Part shown: piece by piece, positions 33,431-46,705 of the stretch
How positions within the stretch are numbered: the stretch's first letter is position 1
Layout: each line of letters begins with the position of its first letter
NCBI RefSeq assembly: GCF_921293095.1
Contig: NC_060246.1
Span: 108,480,941 to 108,544,940, forward strand
Length of the DNA: 64,000 bases
Direction of reading: 5' to 3'
DNA from: Ischnura elegans
Lineage: Eukaryota; Arthropoda; Insecta; Odonata; Coenagrionidae
Notes under the pieces: generated by a model
What the model saw: only the letters and a program-made list of their open reading frames with translations
Told to the model about the DNA's origin: nothing
Database searches by the model: none
Position numbers and translations under genes: made by a program

Positions 33431-36339
33431 TCAGCCCAGGAATGCAACCCCTTCCAAGGAACCAACCCGCGAACCCGATAATTACACTCACCCCGTGGCT
33501 ACGCCACTGGTGTTAACCTATCGGGAAGGAATGCAAACATCTGGGAACTCGAATATGCTTTCCCCATGCCTTGTGGCCTTCGTGTACGAGGTGTTCATTT
33601 CCATAGGAAATATTATTACTTTTAAATATAAAACACGACGAAAGAGGAGTATTTATCAAGATTATTAAAATAATTTACTCTTTAATGTTATCCATTTCCC
33701 ATGATAATATTGATGTCGAATTTTCACGGCCTCAAGTTCAGCACATGCAGCCAGCTTGTGTTGCCATACACATTTACGACGAGGTTTTCCCTTCCATAAC
33801 GGGTTTTCCCTTTCTAAGGATCCTATCCCACTCCACTGCCGTTCGCGTGCTGCATAACATTCGCAATGCACTCCCAAGGGTTTGGGGAAGCAGTTAAAAT
33901 ATTTACAAGGCCATGCTGCACTTCACTGAGCCCCTTCAACACTCGAGCCAGACAGGTCTTCGGAATCTTCAAAAGGGCTTTAAATCCGGCAGTCGCCTTC
34001 CCCAATGTTCCCCGTGGAGTATGGGAGGGCCAACAGGTCTGCTAATCGCCAACAATAACCCTGAGGAACACACTTCCCTCCATTGAGCCTTTTGAAAGGA
34101 TCCTTGGGCATGTTTGGGTAGACAAGGGACGTGCTACCGTGGGTGTCGCAAAGCAGTCGACAAGGTCGTATGCATATCGTATGCTTGGAGACAACACAGA
34201 TGAGGCTCCAATAATTCCAACGTATTGCAATTCTAGGGAGACGTGCAAAATTTCGCTGAGAGTTTAATTTTGTACGAAAAATTATTACACCTTACCTTAT
34301 AAGAATAGGATTGACATAAATAATCTTTCTGCGTATATTTTATTCGGCATCAACCTTGTCGCAAATCCTAATTTAAGCGTCATTTTATAACAATGCCTAA
34401 CGCAAGAGAAGCCATAATCAGTATTTCAATTGCGATATGCGCCTTAACTACGCTGGGCAGAAAATGATTATTTTTCAGCTTAAAATATGTCCTACGCGGG
34501 AAAATTGGTAACTTATATGAGGGTCTCATATCCGATTTTTTTTTCAATCGCAGATAATGCTACCCACTGCCGCCATAGCTTTAAAGAAGTCTTAGCACGG
34601 TGCGAAATTTCAGGCTGAATTTTGAGAGTAATACCATTAGGTAATGATGGATATAACATACAAGATGTTTGGCGAATATTGAAATCTTCCTAGGAACTTT
34701 TATTGTTATACGATAGGTGAGAATGATCCAATAATATCGAGTAAATGCAAAGAGCGTGCCACTCTAAATGTGTAGCTGCGTGTGGTATCACTTCAAATTT
34801 AGCTATTTGGAAGCCGAATATTGGGATAATTTTCAATCACTTTTTCACATGTTATACCTAGATGAACTCGTACTAGAGAGGGAAATAATTCCCATAACGA
34901 TGGGTTAAAGAAGGTAAGTGCCAAATAAATGCAAATATTGGCGTATAAATGCCTATTTGAGGATTGAATCCGAATATATATTTCGCCCATCAAAATACTG
35001 TATAAAAACGTTTGAACAGCTCTCGAACGTCATAGCATCTATTCACTAGCTTCGAGATGAAATTTACAACCAATCAGAACGAAAAATACCTCATTGGTAT
35101 GTTTTTGCTGTTCCGCTCGATAATCTCTTTCCCCGTCCAGAACTATATCCAATATCAACCTCAAAGAATAAGAGCACACCATGAAAAGGTGACTTAAGTT
35201 ACCTCGCTAATACGGGTGCAGAGTTCGGAAAAAATAAATTGAATATTTCTTCATTCACACTGAAAAAGGCCTCAATAATAAACGATTACATTTACCACAT
35301 GCGTAATAACGAAAGAATATTATATACGGAATCGAATGGTGAAAAGACAGTAATAAATTTGTTTCATTCGTAAATTAGCCTTTGAGATGACTCTCCGCAC
35401 ATGAATCACTACCCCGTTAGTAAACCACATCCATTTCCATTAACCGCGACTCCCAGGGGCTTAAATGAGGTGCAACGCAACTTCCCAAATCAGAAATAGG
35501 ATATTCTCAAGAAATCTAGTTTCTCTGATCATCAAATTTTTACTGCGAAATTGGCAATTTGGAAAGATCACAATAACAATTAGTATTTGCGGCAGTCATG
35601 TCCACCGATGCATCAAAATTGGAAAGAACCTAACATTTCAACAGCGAAACGATGAAATAAACTCGAAATCTTCACTTTCCACGCTACTTAGGGCCCAAGT
35701 TACCCTTACATTAATTCTCATATAATTATATCGATCACGTAGAACATACATCCTTTAACCCTCATCATCTCTGCGGTAACCACCGTTGCCTTTATTAGCA
35801 AGCAGTAAATGCATACTGAAGTTACGAATTGCACATAAATATAAACCGGCATTTCATGCATCGTAATTGGACGCCACCAATTTAATGCGTCGAATTCAAA
35901 AGCGCTTAATTCCATATGTAATCATAAAGAAAGCAGTCTTGGTGGCTGCTCATTAAAATTTATGGTTCACATTGAAACCACAACACAAGTATCATTACCA
36001 TAAATGGAAAAAGACAAAATGAAAATACATACGCATAAACCTTATCAAAATCCAGAAACTTTTTTTTCCTTGAGCATTTGATTCCACAGAGGTCAAATTA
36101 AAAATATACAACATGAGCACATAACGTATCCTCGTACTCATTGTCAGACAAACCTAAAAAACCACCACGTGAACACGGATTTAACCATTCCAATTATATT
36201 CTAACGTTTAATAGTCGATTAACCTTTTCCAATATTCAGTTTTTTATTTAGTTTATCATTGAGCGTATAGCAACGGAAAGCATAAGACAATACGGATAAA
36301 TTACTACAGTAAAATTAATAATTTAAAATTCGTACTCAC
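33431..36339. other. Mostly unassigned; GC-richer island 33840-34250
   Basis: Minus-strand frames at 34042-34248 and 33823-34005 are open and GC-richer than their surroundings but match nothing I know. The rest is AT-rich and free of the repeats seen elsewhere. Confidence 0.35.
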
Positions 36340-36393
36340 CCTACCGTCGATTGCCTCCTGCAGATGCCATGGTGGACAGCCTGCCTGGACAGC
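36340..36393 (-). other. Candidate exon (minus strand) with a strong start context
   Basis: Reading minus: TTTCCTCTGCAG acceptor, a 54-base segment containing CCACCATGGCATC, then a donor GTGAGTACG. The ATG frame is MASAGGNRR followed by a stop before the donor, so it would be a 5' UTR exon with a small upstream ORF, or a chance match. Confidence 0.3.
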
Positions 36394-36590
36394 CTGCAGA
36401 GGAAATGGGTACTTATATTTAAATATACTAAGATATTTACCAGGGCACACAAGAATAGGCTATTGAATCATATGTATCGTACATAGAAAAATCAAGAAAG
36501 AATACAGAAAATACCACGCCGCTTAACCGAAAATACTTGGAACAATTCTTCTATTAACTGGGATTGAAAATCATTTGATAATTACCATAC

Positions 36591-36631
36591 CCTAGCGTCC
36601 TCCCCGACCCTTTCTGTCGACTTTGCCTTAG
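36591..36631 (-). other. Candidate 41-base exon (minus strand)
   Basis: Minus strand: acceptor TTTTATGACTGCAG, then a purine- and GC-rich 41-mer, then donor GTATGGTAA. One frame is open. It lies upstream of the 36340-36393 candidate in the same direction. Confidence 0.25.
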
Positions 36632-38632
36632 CTGCAGTCATAAAAGCACCTGTATTTATAAGATGATAACAGCAGTGATTAAATTATCGCCTAGGAAATT
36701 ATCCTACAAACACCCACCAAAAAGAACGAAAATTCCAAGCTAAAATATCACTAAAAAATAACGGAAGCAGAGATACATTGACTCCTCGTTAAATTTATTT
36801 TTCACCAAATGGGGTCGTTTCACGAATTGATTCAATAGGGTCTCAATGAGCCAAGTCATGAGGAGAATTTCTATCCGAGATTATGACGACGCATTGCGCG
36901 ACAGAATCAAATATTAAATAAATTCTTGCTACTCATTTCCCACGCTAGAAAGCCAATATCTTTTCACCGCATTCAATTATATGATTCAAAACTTATCGCC
37001 AAGTTTGGAGTAATCAGCGATACATTGAAAGGTATCCGGTTGACCTTCGGCGATTATAAAAAGAGAGAATAGGTACTCGATGAAATTGTCAATTTGCACG
37101 ATCAAATCCCTCATTAATACCAAATAATGAACGGAGGTGAATCCAAAATTGATGGTCTAATTGAAAAGAAAAACACATCGTAGTTAAAAAGAGAAAAAAA
37201 AAAAGACTTCGATCAATCACTGAGACACAATAAGTATAATTACGTGCGTGGGAAAATACACATTTTGCAAGATTTAATCCCGAACCACGGCTACATTAGA
37301 ATTATTACGTGATGCGAGACTCAAAACTTGGTCCATGCGTCACTGTCTGACAATGGCATAAATTTAAAAACATAAAAAAGCTTAAGAATACAACCTTATC
37401 GTGACCACTGCCTCATGCCAGAGAACAAGTGTACCAGATAAAAACACAATTGAGCAAATTTCGATAAATTAGCATTAAGTTCATTTTCTTAACATGACCG
37501 ATACCCTGTTCAGTGTGTCAGATAAGTCAATAAAAGTTTCGTGACGTGAGAGAAAAATCCACCGATCCACACAGTTAATTTAAATCGCATGAATAAATCA
37601 GAGCTAAATCACAAAGGGACATTAGAAAGCAACGCTTCGCGAACAATAATATGGCTTCACAATGAATTAATTCACCTAAAGATCTCAACATGATTCAGGG
37701 CACACAAGAGCGCACATAATTGCAAACAAAGTAATTGAATTACAACAGGAAAATTTCACGATCCCGAACCCAGAAAAATTATTTAATCATACTGGAGGCT
37801 GACTCAGACCGGACCAATAAAGCCACCCACCGGTCATCATGATAGGAACGCGAAACACTATTCATTGAGTTGATTATTTATAACCTAACTAGTGCGATTT
37901 GTGAACAATAAAAGATACTGATATGGATTAGAGAAAGCTTCAAAAAGTAAACACGCTGCCCACAAGCTATTAACTCGCCAAAGGATATTAATTTGAGTCA
38001 TATAAAATAAAACACCGATTATTTTTTTTAACACGGGATGCAAGAAAGAAACTTCTCGTCCCAGCGACACAAGCCAAGGATGTCGGACTCGGAGATTTCA
38101 CAAGGACATTCCATCAACCCCAACAGCTACAATGGAAACTGTGCAGAAAAACTACGTCGCATTCCGAAGAAAAACCACGGTGGCAAGTGAACGGATAAAT
38201 CTTAAGAAAAGGAATAACCTTACTCATTCATAGCCAATCGAAAACTCATGCAACAACTGAAATATTGAAACGAGACAAATAACACACGCAATCAATTAAA
38301 GTAACAGAGAAATAGATGATAATGTATGAACCGCAGTGACGTGCTTAGAACGTGACACACAAAACTGAACATATTCAAACACCGAAGAACAGTAAAACGT
38401 TACGAAATACTAGCACCATAAAGAGAAATATAAATTCAGCAAGAGAATTATGATTTCGACCGCGGGAAATAAACTCTTCTAACACGAGAACGACTGAGAT
38501 GGGATCACTTTGCACACCGAAGTACTAAATGTTATGGAGAGCAGAGATTTTCACGGGCGATTAATAAAACACACACTATTTTAAACACTAGAGAAGGCCA
38601 CAATACCTAAGAGAAGCAGCAGGACTCACTTC
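36632..38632. other. AT-rich, repeat-free; possible intron
   Basis: No gene or recognisable repeat. It would be intron 1 if the minus-strand exons are real. Confidence 0.3.
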
Positions 38633-39060
38633 ACACGACACTGGCTGAGAAGCACAACAAGAAGAAGAAAAAACTTGAAGAAAATAAACTGTTTGGCACT
38701 TCACAACACGACGAAAAAACACAGTACATGACACGGAAAGGATCGTGGTTGAACACCTTGCCCACGCGACGAAGATGAACTATGGCGACCCTTCCTACCC
38801 TGGAGACGGCGGAGAAATCTCCTCAATCTCCTCGTGGCGGGCGGTGGGAGGAGAAGGAAGCGCGAAGAATTATGGGCAGGCAACGGAGGGGAATGGAGAG
38901 GGGGGAGGAGAGAGAAGTGTACCATCCCTTCCAACACTTGAAGAGGCGGAGGTGATGGAAAAGGCGGGGATGAAGGGGAGGTACCCAGGGTGGCCACAAG
39001 AAAAAGACGTCACGGAGTTACACGTTTGTAGGGAAAATAGAGAACACGCCGCAAGGCAGG
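38633..39060 (-). promoter_or_regulatory. GC- and purine-rich island, possible promoter and first exon of a minus-strand gene
   Basis: The strip 38760-39010 is strikingly GC-rich within AT-rich DNA. Its minus strand is pyrimidine-rich (CTCCTCCC-type). A donor-like GAA|GTGAGTCC on the minus strand at about 38632 could end a first exon. Frames through it are low-complexity on both strands. Confidence 0.3.
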
Positions 39061-39311
39061 CGCGTAGCTTTTCCCAGGCCGTTCACCTATCCCCGAAATC
39101 GCATTAAATTAATTAACGTAATTGAATCGGTCGAGGGAACGGAAAAAAAAGTAACAAGTAAAAACAAATTATCTACTACATTCAACTATTTTCGCATGCA
39201 ACTTGAAAATAAATAAATGCCAACTTTTCATGAGCTAGCAACGACATGAAAGATCTGGTTCATTAAGTCGTTCAGAGAGGACCAATCATTGACGGAAAGA
39301 ATCACTCGTTA

Positions 39312-39547
39312 AGGCCTGTTTACACGATACAGTAACACGTACGAGTTGATGTACGTTTGCGTGAATGATTTTTGTGGACAGGAACGGAAAATGTACGAAA
39401 GCATGAACCAAATTAGAACAGGTTCTATTTTCTGTTCATGCATTCGCACAAGTTGGGTGGTTACACGGTGCATTTTGGCGCTCATTCTCGCGTTCATAGA
39501 TTTAGACATTAACCCGAACGTGTTAATGTACCGTGTAAACAGGCCTT
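39312..39547. mobile_element. 236-bp MITE with AAGGCCTGTTTACACG termini
   Basis: Terminal inverted repeats AAGGCCTGTTTACACG(A/G)TACA match over about 30 bases with small gaps. No convincing duplication beyond the self-complementary AAGGCCTT tip. An inverted, diverged copy lies at 46523-46705. Confidence 0.75.
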
Positions 39548-40799
39548 GAGTTAGTGTGTGTATACAAACGAGCCCCACAAGACGCAACCATGAGGCCGAA
39601 AAGTGGCGGAGAAGTGGAGTGAGAGAGTTAATGACAAAAGAACCACGTGAGACGAATGCGCGAGAATGAGTTGCCACCCACTTTTAATAAGTTGGTGACG
39701 TCATTGTAGTTTTGGCTCATAAACGCGTTACTAGAGACCCGTTCCCTAACTAAAAATAATCACTCTCTACAGTGTTTAACAATATCAACCGATGTGAGAG
39801 GGAAGCGAGAGGCCGATTATAAGCCGTGAGCAAATGTGTTAAAGGAAAGAGCATAAGTGAGCTCGAAGTGGGTGCAATAAATCATGCTGATATCATTAAC
39901 CACGTTAAAAATTTCTTTAGGAACAGCAAAGATTATTTAGAAGAGTGGACGCTATATTAAAATGACATTGAACATTTTCATTGGATTACATTAAAACATG
40001 AACTTAAAGGGAACTATGTTCTATAATCATTCGATCATTGTGCATAAATTTTTCCATATAATATGTATAATGTGTATATTATGTATAAATGTGATAAAGA
40101 GTTACTTCGGTCGTCGATTTTCCTCCGCGAATAGCTCCTATTATAGGATACGGAACAATAAAATGAAAGTAGCGTCCCTTCCTCTTTCGAACTCCGAAAC
40201 AGTTGACAATTAAATAATTTAGTGAACATTTGCTTGGTGGGTTGTATCCATTGTTAATTCCTTCTCAATTTCCACGCATAAGATAGCTATAAATTCCACT
40301 TACAAAGCTTATTCATAAATTGAAACAAGCAAATAAATTCCATTTCCTTAGTTTGCATGTATTGCATATACTTTAACGCAATGGCCGTGGTAATTATGAC
40401 TTGATTTCGGTATACCTTTCTTTCCTGATATCTGGCACATTTTTTGCTTACATTTTTAATTTTAGGGCACTAGGGGAAGTTGTTAATATAATTTTGATGG
40501 TTTTGCGAAAAATTTGGTTCTGAGACCTTGATCATAGTCAACAACTTTAAATAATTAAAAGAAAGTAACAGGACATGCGTCCCTGAGTTGGTTGTCTCCT
40601 AAAGGAAAGTATGTTGGACTGTCGTTACTCGGGTGAACATTTCTAGGGGGTAAACAAGCCCCCGAAGCTGCTTCGACACTTTTCAGAAACTTCATTCGGG
40701 ACTAATATTACAGCAGGCACTCCAGAATCGATTTCGCAGGGAGGTCCAAAATATATAAATTAATTAAGGTACTTGCTCACAACGCTGTAGCTTTGTGAA
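39548..40799. other. Unassigned AT-rich DNA
   Basis: No gene, RNA or terminal repeat recognised. Confidence 0.4.
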
Positions 40800-40875
40800 A
40801 TGTTCTTCATCTACATCTACACGATGTCATACGAGCCGACTCCAGAGTTTATGGCAGCGGGTAATCATTCCTTTG
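40800..40875 (-). repeat. LINE-type 3' tail (minus strand)
   Basis: CATCTACATCTACACGATG, then ACGAGCCGACTCCAG and GGCAGCGGGTAA. It is the complement of a GTAGATGTAGATG-ended tail, near-identical to 42505-42575. Confidence 0.55.
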
Positions 40876-41179
40876 CAACCAGTGTTGGGGGCAAAGCCCC
40901 CGCATGCTCCCTCCTCCAACCCCCTGGTGCCAAGTTAGCACTTATTTCCCGGGGGCTGCTTTTCTTTGCCTTAAATATTACTTCTCGATTTATTGTTTTT
41001 TGCGTTTGCGTTCGATTTTGAATTAGTTTGCCCCGGCTTGCGCCGAGCTGGTACCCACCTCACCTCCCGCGTAATGCGTCAGGATCATTGGGAATCGGCT
41101 TTCCTAGGCTTTTAATTTATTTACTTGGTTCGTGTTGTTCTTATTGCTTAAGATGATTTATTTTATTCATGAGAGTTTT

Positions 41180-41399
41180 GGTAGTTTTAATTATCTTTTA
41201 TTCATTAACTCAATTCTGTTAAATTTTAAGTTGTGCTTTTGCAATTCACCTCCAATTTCGGTTCTTAGGTGCTCAAGCGAGTTACATTCTTTCAGCAGAT
41301 GCCATGCATGTTACTTGTCACTATTGCAGAATGTGCACCTTTCAGTGTCACATAAGTTAAAAGCTTTTAACTTTGCTTTAAAATCGCTGTGTCCGGTTT
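41180..41399 (-). pseudogene. LINE C-terminal zinc-knuckle fragment
   Basis: The minus strand reads TGHSDFKAKLKAFNLCD, then CTFC, a TAA stop, then HAWHLLKECNSLEHLRTEI. The TGHG..F...L..F.L......C.C.....H.LL.C pattern is the CCHC end of R1/I/jockey-type LINE proteins. It may belong with the tail at 40800-40875, about 300 bases downstream in the same direction. Confidence 0.7.
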
Positions 41400-41961
41400 A
41401 AAACTGCACTGTAATAATCAATAATGATCTATATCTGAGGCTTTACGTGGAAGTATGTCGTCATTGAAGTAACAGTATGTTTCTCTGCCTTCGGAGGAGT
41501 CGTCCCGCTGTTTTTGCCACCTGGCATTTCTTTGCAACATGCATTTGCCAGCTACATCCGGGCGCTTCACCTCAAAAACACGCGTAATTACGAGGCAGAT
41601 AGCAAAGATCACACCAAGCATGCGCCAGTCATTTTGCAACATATGACACTATTTAGCTGTAGCACTGAATTCGTCCAAAAAAAACATAAGGTACGCAAGA
41701 AAAACAACGTGCACACCAAAAATTTCGTATTACTGCGTATATTATTAGGTAACTCTTTATATTACGACCCTATTTTAGTAACCCTGTAATTTCAATTTTC
41801 CATTCGAGCACACCGCGGAGTTCATCCGACACAAGTGCTAATTTCCTCGGTTTTGCAGTGAATGCTCGGAGTTTCAATTCATTTTATAAGATTTGGTTCC
41901 GGTGATTTGATTCAAGGATTCCGGTGATTCGATTCTTCAAATCGGTCGTAATGAATATAAT
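41400..41961. other. Unassigned
   Basis: GATTTGGTTCCGGTGATTTG and GATTCCGGTGATTCGATTC form a short direct repeat near 41890-41940. No gene. Confidence 0.4.
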
Positions 41962-42025
41962 AAATGGCGTAACTATGGGGGGAGGATGAGGGGATGTATC
42001 ACTCCCCCCAAAGCCTCTGAGAAAT

Positions 42026-42060
<35 letters not shown>

Positions 42061-42273
42061 ATCTTGTCTGTATTTGATATATTATAACTGCATCTGCTAA
42101 AAGTTAAATTTTAAGTAACAAAATGATGTAAAATGCATTTTCAGGCACGTTATTTTTCTAAACTTTTCATGATAGGGGATAACGTTTCCTGGGGGGTAGC
42201 CCCCCACTAACCCTCCTCGTCCCACCCAAAGCTCCCTCATCCCCCCCAAAGGAAATTCCTAGTTAAGCCGCTG
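41962..42273. mobile_element. 312-bp non-autonomous hAT-type MITE
   Basis: Ends AAATGGCGTAACTA and TAGTTAAGCCGCTG are imperfect inverted repeats. Flanks AATATAAT and AATGAAAT agree at 6 of 8 bases. Internal C and G runs are typical of the family. Confidence 0.55.
42029..42056. repeat. (AT)n microsatellite
   Basis: About 14 perfect AT units inside the hAT-type MITE. Confidence 0.95.
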
Positions 42274-42504
42274 AATGAAATCGTAGAAATTGACGATTGT
42301 TTAAACTGACCTAAATCTATACATATGCGTAGTGGATCCAAGTGACTTTTGAGATGAACTCGGGAGGAAATCAATATATTTTTTTCGACTAACAATAAGA
42401 GTTAATCAATTGAAAATAAAAATTGATTCTTTTCGGCAACCAAACTGCTTTGCCAACATTCAACCAGCTTTGAAAGACGGTCGCTGTAGCTACTACACGT
42501 TGCC

Positions 42505-42580
42505 CATCTACATCTACACGATGCCAAGCGAGCTGACTCCTGTGTGTATGGTAGCGGGTAAACACCTCTTCAACATGCAT
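42505..42580 (-). repeat. LINE-type 3' tail (minus strand), second copy
   Basis: CATCTACATCTACACGATGC, CGAGCTGACTCC and GGTAGCGGGTAAACACC; same family as 40800-40875. Confidence 0.55.
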
Positions 42581-42824
42581 CGGTCATCTACATTCGGTTA
42601 ACGTGATTTGATACACGGATATTATTCCATTCGTCAAAGCGTTCATAATGAATTGAGTCATGAGAATGCACGATTGTTTGAAATGAACTAAATCCATGAC
42701 GCATAGTGGATACAATCGATTTTTAGATGAACTGGGAAGGAAATTAATTTACAGTGGTGGTTTTTTCAACCTCCAATCGCTCAGCAAAAAAACATCATAC
42801 ATATAACAGGCGGGTAATGTGCGC

Positions 42825-43132
42825 CAGGGGCGCACCTAGGAATGAATGCTTGGGGGGGGGGGGGTTAAGGTGCAACTAATACCGGTGTGTGTGGGGGTAT
42901 GGAATACCCACCAGGATAAGCGGTAGGTGCGATATTAGTAAATTGCGGAATTTTAAGATAAATGGTTCAAATTGGTGAGTTTTAAGGCATCCTGAGGGGT
43001 ATTTCATTAATCCTTACACTATTAATTAGTAATATCAATCCTATCAAGTAAAATGGATTAAACTTAAAAATTTCTCTGAGCTCTGGGGGGGGGGGGGGGT
43101 TTATCCCCCAAACCCCCTTCGCTGCGCCACTG
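42825..43132. mobile_element. 308-bp non-autonomous hAT-type MITE
   Basis: Starts CAGGGGCGCACC and ends GCTGCGCCACTG. Flanks ATGTGCGC (42817-42824) and CTGTGCGG (43133-43140) share TGTGCG. Long G runs near both ends. Confidence 0.65.
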
Positions 43133-43420
43133 CTGTGCGGATAGGGCAACGGTGCATCCTCCGCATTATGCCCATTCCCATTCAATACAAAAGAGGAGTC
43201 ATGCTAACTTCTGGAAGTGTTCGGATCCATGAGAACGCCAGTCATCTCAGCGCTAATGCAACCCACCGCTCCTTGAGCGATTTCAATGGAACATTTTCGA
43301 TCGTCCGCCGTGAAATGCCAGCCTAATTCCATGTGACTTCCATCTTTGCGCTGAAATGAAGATGTGGCTAGGAGGGAAGCGTTTTCAAACTTACCGGCAA
43401 TATCCTATGAAGAAGATATA

Positions 43421-43610
43421 GTTAGGCTTGTCCACAGACACGACCAAGTGCTCAATTGCCGAGGGCATCATGTCGAAAGGACACCACAAGTATGCTCAAT
43501 ATTTATCGATGAAATAGTTTTTATATAGATTTTTAATCAATCACTTCGTCTTCTGCTTATGACCCCTCCGGAGATTGAAATAAACTGCCCTAGTATTTCA
43601 TTTCTTCGAA
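43421..43610. repeat. Dispersed repeat matching 165-253 plus 525-640
   Basis: The uninterrupted copy of the repeat that holds a LINE fragment at 254-524. Confidence 0.55.
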
Positions 43611-44496
43611 TGTCGAATACGCATCGAAATAAGTGTTATACGGTTGAAAATAACACTCGATTTTTTAGGGCAATTGAAAACATCCAAGCTACGTTACCAA
43701 CACCAAACGCCTATTTTAAAATGAGACAGAAGGATTAACTTCTGCTTTACGACAATCTGAATCCGAAGATTACATATCCTATATTTAGTACGAGTTATTT
43801 TAAGCGGATTCGAATCTCTCGATTCCTCAGCGACGTAACAAATGGCAACAAGAATTGGATTCATCGTTTAATGCGAACGACTTCGTCCAAAGCGACCGGT
43901 TTCGTACATTATGAATGATTCGTTCATTTATGACGGTCCATTCAACCAAATACTCATGATTACTCCGCTCATTATGAGGAATCGTTCACGAGCGACACAC
44001 CTCTGTTGGACGTCACTGAGGCAAGGGTGTGGAGGGAAGAGAAACTCATCCGATTTTGAACTCTGACGCTGGGGAGTAAATACTGGAGGAGGAGGGAGGA
44101 AGCCCCGCGATAGCCACACGAAAAAAGTATCTGCAGCGAGTCTTCAGCTGTCAGAGTTAGCGGAGTGGGGGAGGGGAGGAGAAATCTCAGCTCCTCCCCA
44201 CTAGCCTCAATCGGGACAAGTCGGGTAGCGTCGGAAGAGTTCGGGTGAGACACCCCAACTCGACTCCTTCGCGCGGTTGAAAAGAGGGGAGGGGGGTCGA
44301 AAATGCACCGAGAATCCCCTCGCCTAGGGATGTGGAAAGAAGATGAAGTAAAAGCAAGTGAGATTATTCCTTTTTAGTTATGGCGGGATCTTCTCCGCTT
44401 TAGGGGCCCCTCCCAAAATGTTGTTTCACCGCGGTCCGATGTCAATTTTTCATTAGACGGCGAAAAGTGTGCAGAATATTTTTTTATTAAGTCCAA
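43611..44496. other. Unassigned; purine/GC-rich part 43980-44310
   Basis: Several GAGGAGGGAGG-like runs. Frames are low-complexity, no family recognised. Confidence 0.35.
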
Positions 44497-45158
44497 TAGG
44501 GTAGTTTCCTTCATCAAAGAAAACGAAAGGCATTGATTGCGATTCGTTACCCACCATTAGTGTATTCATAATACACAAATTATTTGGTATTTGAAATACC
44601 GGTTTAGACGAATGGCAAGGGACAAATTTTATCCTCATTTGAAAAAGGCCAGATTGGCGCCCATGCGATTCCACTCCACGTGACGTCACAGGGACCTAGT
44701 TTCTACACGAGAGGATAGGAGTTATACATCGTCTGAAGTTACCAATGCATGAATGAGGCACAGAGCTCAGGGAAACATGTCTTAATAATCACCTACTAAA
44801 ACTGGCTAAGGTCGGAAAGTTTTCTTCGTTTGATAAGGTATTAATAAACCTTTTTTAAGCCAAGCGCTACCTTTCAGGGTACTCAGCTACCCGCTGGCAG
44901 CCTGCGACGTAACAGCGCTAAGCCTCGCCTCAAGGTCACCTCACCGGGCGGGAGGGGGGACCAGAAATACGACGTACGGAGATATTTCCCGGCATTCATA
45001 CTTGAGCGTCGCGTTTTCGCGCGCTTGAAAATTTTCACTTTTCATTTAATCGCGAAAAATAGATATTGTCATTTAAATATCTAAAAGCGTGAAATACGTA
45101 CTCCAGGAGTAATAATCTTTCGATTAAGGCAATAAAAAAATAATAGGAAACCACCCTA
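44497..45158. mobile_element. 662-bp TSD-less MITE (copy 2)
   Basis: TAGGGTAGTTTCC and GGAAACCACCCTA ends, flanks CCAA and TTTC. The closest copy to the one at 7792, differing mainly by point changes and small indels, so it is the best type copy of the family. Confidence 0.88.
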
Positions 45159-46522
45159 TTTCACACATCGACCGATGGGACTTGAAACACTTATGGAGTA
45201 GTCAACTTTTAAGAGATAGTACACCAAATTCAATGAAGAAACTGCATCTACAAAGTGGCGGATCCAGATAGGGGTATTCAATATTAATATTATTCTTACT
45301 ATTATTAAAGTAATATACCGATTAAGGTAGATTTCCATGGAGTGATTAAGTGTCAATTAAGATGGTAAAACAGTTTTGTCGATAAAACCATTCATGACAC
45401 AACTGCACGAGGATAATTTGGCAATTTCCGGAAAAAAATCGAGGGCGGTCGTTTTTCGCTAAATTTGTTCAACTTTGACCTCACATATATTGTTAACGTG
45501 AAAACATAGGAAAGAAATGTTCTGGAAAGTTATGCATAATTTATTTGTGAATATGTATGCGAAGTTTTACCTTCCTTGCTCAAAAAAATCGTTTTAGGGG
45601 TTTTGGCCAGCTTTTTTCGATTCTAGCCCACTGCGCGACGTTTCGATGGCCGAGTCGTCGGCAGGAGAAACCCACCCGGTGGGAAACCCGAAACAACTTC
45701 AACATCATGAAATAATTTGGACTTAATACAATGGATTTTTTACGAACACTATTTTTTGAGGTTTTTTTTAACCCCCCTAATTTTACCTTCTCGATTCCAA
45801 TAAGCAGCCTTTGATACCGTGTGTAGTGTCTTTTTTTGCTCAAGCTCCATACACTCGAGATGTTTTGCGGAATTGTTTATCGCCGTGTGGAAAACGAAAA
45901 AATATTAGCGACACTTTTGTTCGATTTTTTAAGCGCTCAGCTTCACAGTAGGTACTGCGACACAACATATTAACCTATCATCTTTAATTCGATTTCAACT
46001 ATTAAAAAAAACCTTGGCAACGAGGTGCATGTGCCTGTAATACTGTTATAACGGGTAGAAAGACTACCTTAAAAATTACGAAGAATATGAACTTAGAATA
46101 AATTTACTTTAGAAGATTTATACTTGACTTAAATTACTCATATGAAAGACGAGTCGTCGAACGGCCAGGCTTCGCAGTATTTTATTCGGCCAAAAATTCA
46201 GGGACAAGCAATGAAGCGTGAGCCGAAAATCACCGAGCTCATAAAAACACGTCAAACCTTAGCGACTGCCGCAGACTAAGTAAAATTTGAATACAACAGA
46301 AACTTTTATATTACTTTAGGACCACGCACGCCAAAATAATTTTTTTATTTGATCAACGGAATCTTTAAAACTCGCGAGAAATTTGAAAGTGTATTTCTCC
46401 TTATTTTTTGAAACCCACTTCCTATATGGCTTAATAAATATTTCTAATGTAATCGGTCACAAAAACATCCAAATCACGGAGACATTTTTAAACGTTGATG
46501 ATACTACACGATACTAAAGGTT
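45159..46522. other. Unassigned; short scattered repeat at 45590-45700
   Basis: TTTTGGCCAGCTTTTTTCGA recurs inverted near 53150-53180. CGACGTTTCGATGGC and CCACCCGGTGGG follow. No gene. Confidence 0.4.
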
Positions 46523-46705
46523 GATGGCCTATTTACACGGGTCATGCACGAGTAACTCTCTTAATGAATGAACGCAAAAATTGCACCACTTAACCACCCA
46601 ACTTGCGCGAATACATGAACAAAAAATACAAAATGGTCAAACTTGCATCATGCAATCGTTCATATTTCAACTGTCGTCAAAGCGCTTTTCTACACGTATA
46701 GTATT
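46523..46705. mobile_element. Diverged inverted copy of the 39312 MITE
   Basis: GGCCTATTTACACGGGTCAT at the left, then AACCACCCAACTTGCGCGAA and TACATGAACA, follow the reverse complement of 39312-39547. The right end is degraded. Confidence 0.6.

Noticed and set aside
33823-34248. Possible host protein exons on the minus strand
   Set aside because: The frames are open and GC-richer, but contain no motif or splice arrangement I can defend.
38701-39107. Pro/Ser-rich (minus) and Gly/Glu-rich (plus) frames
   Set aside because: Low-complexity translation of a GC-rich, purine-biased strip; kept only as a possible promoter or 5' UTR.
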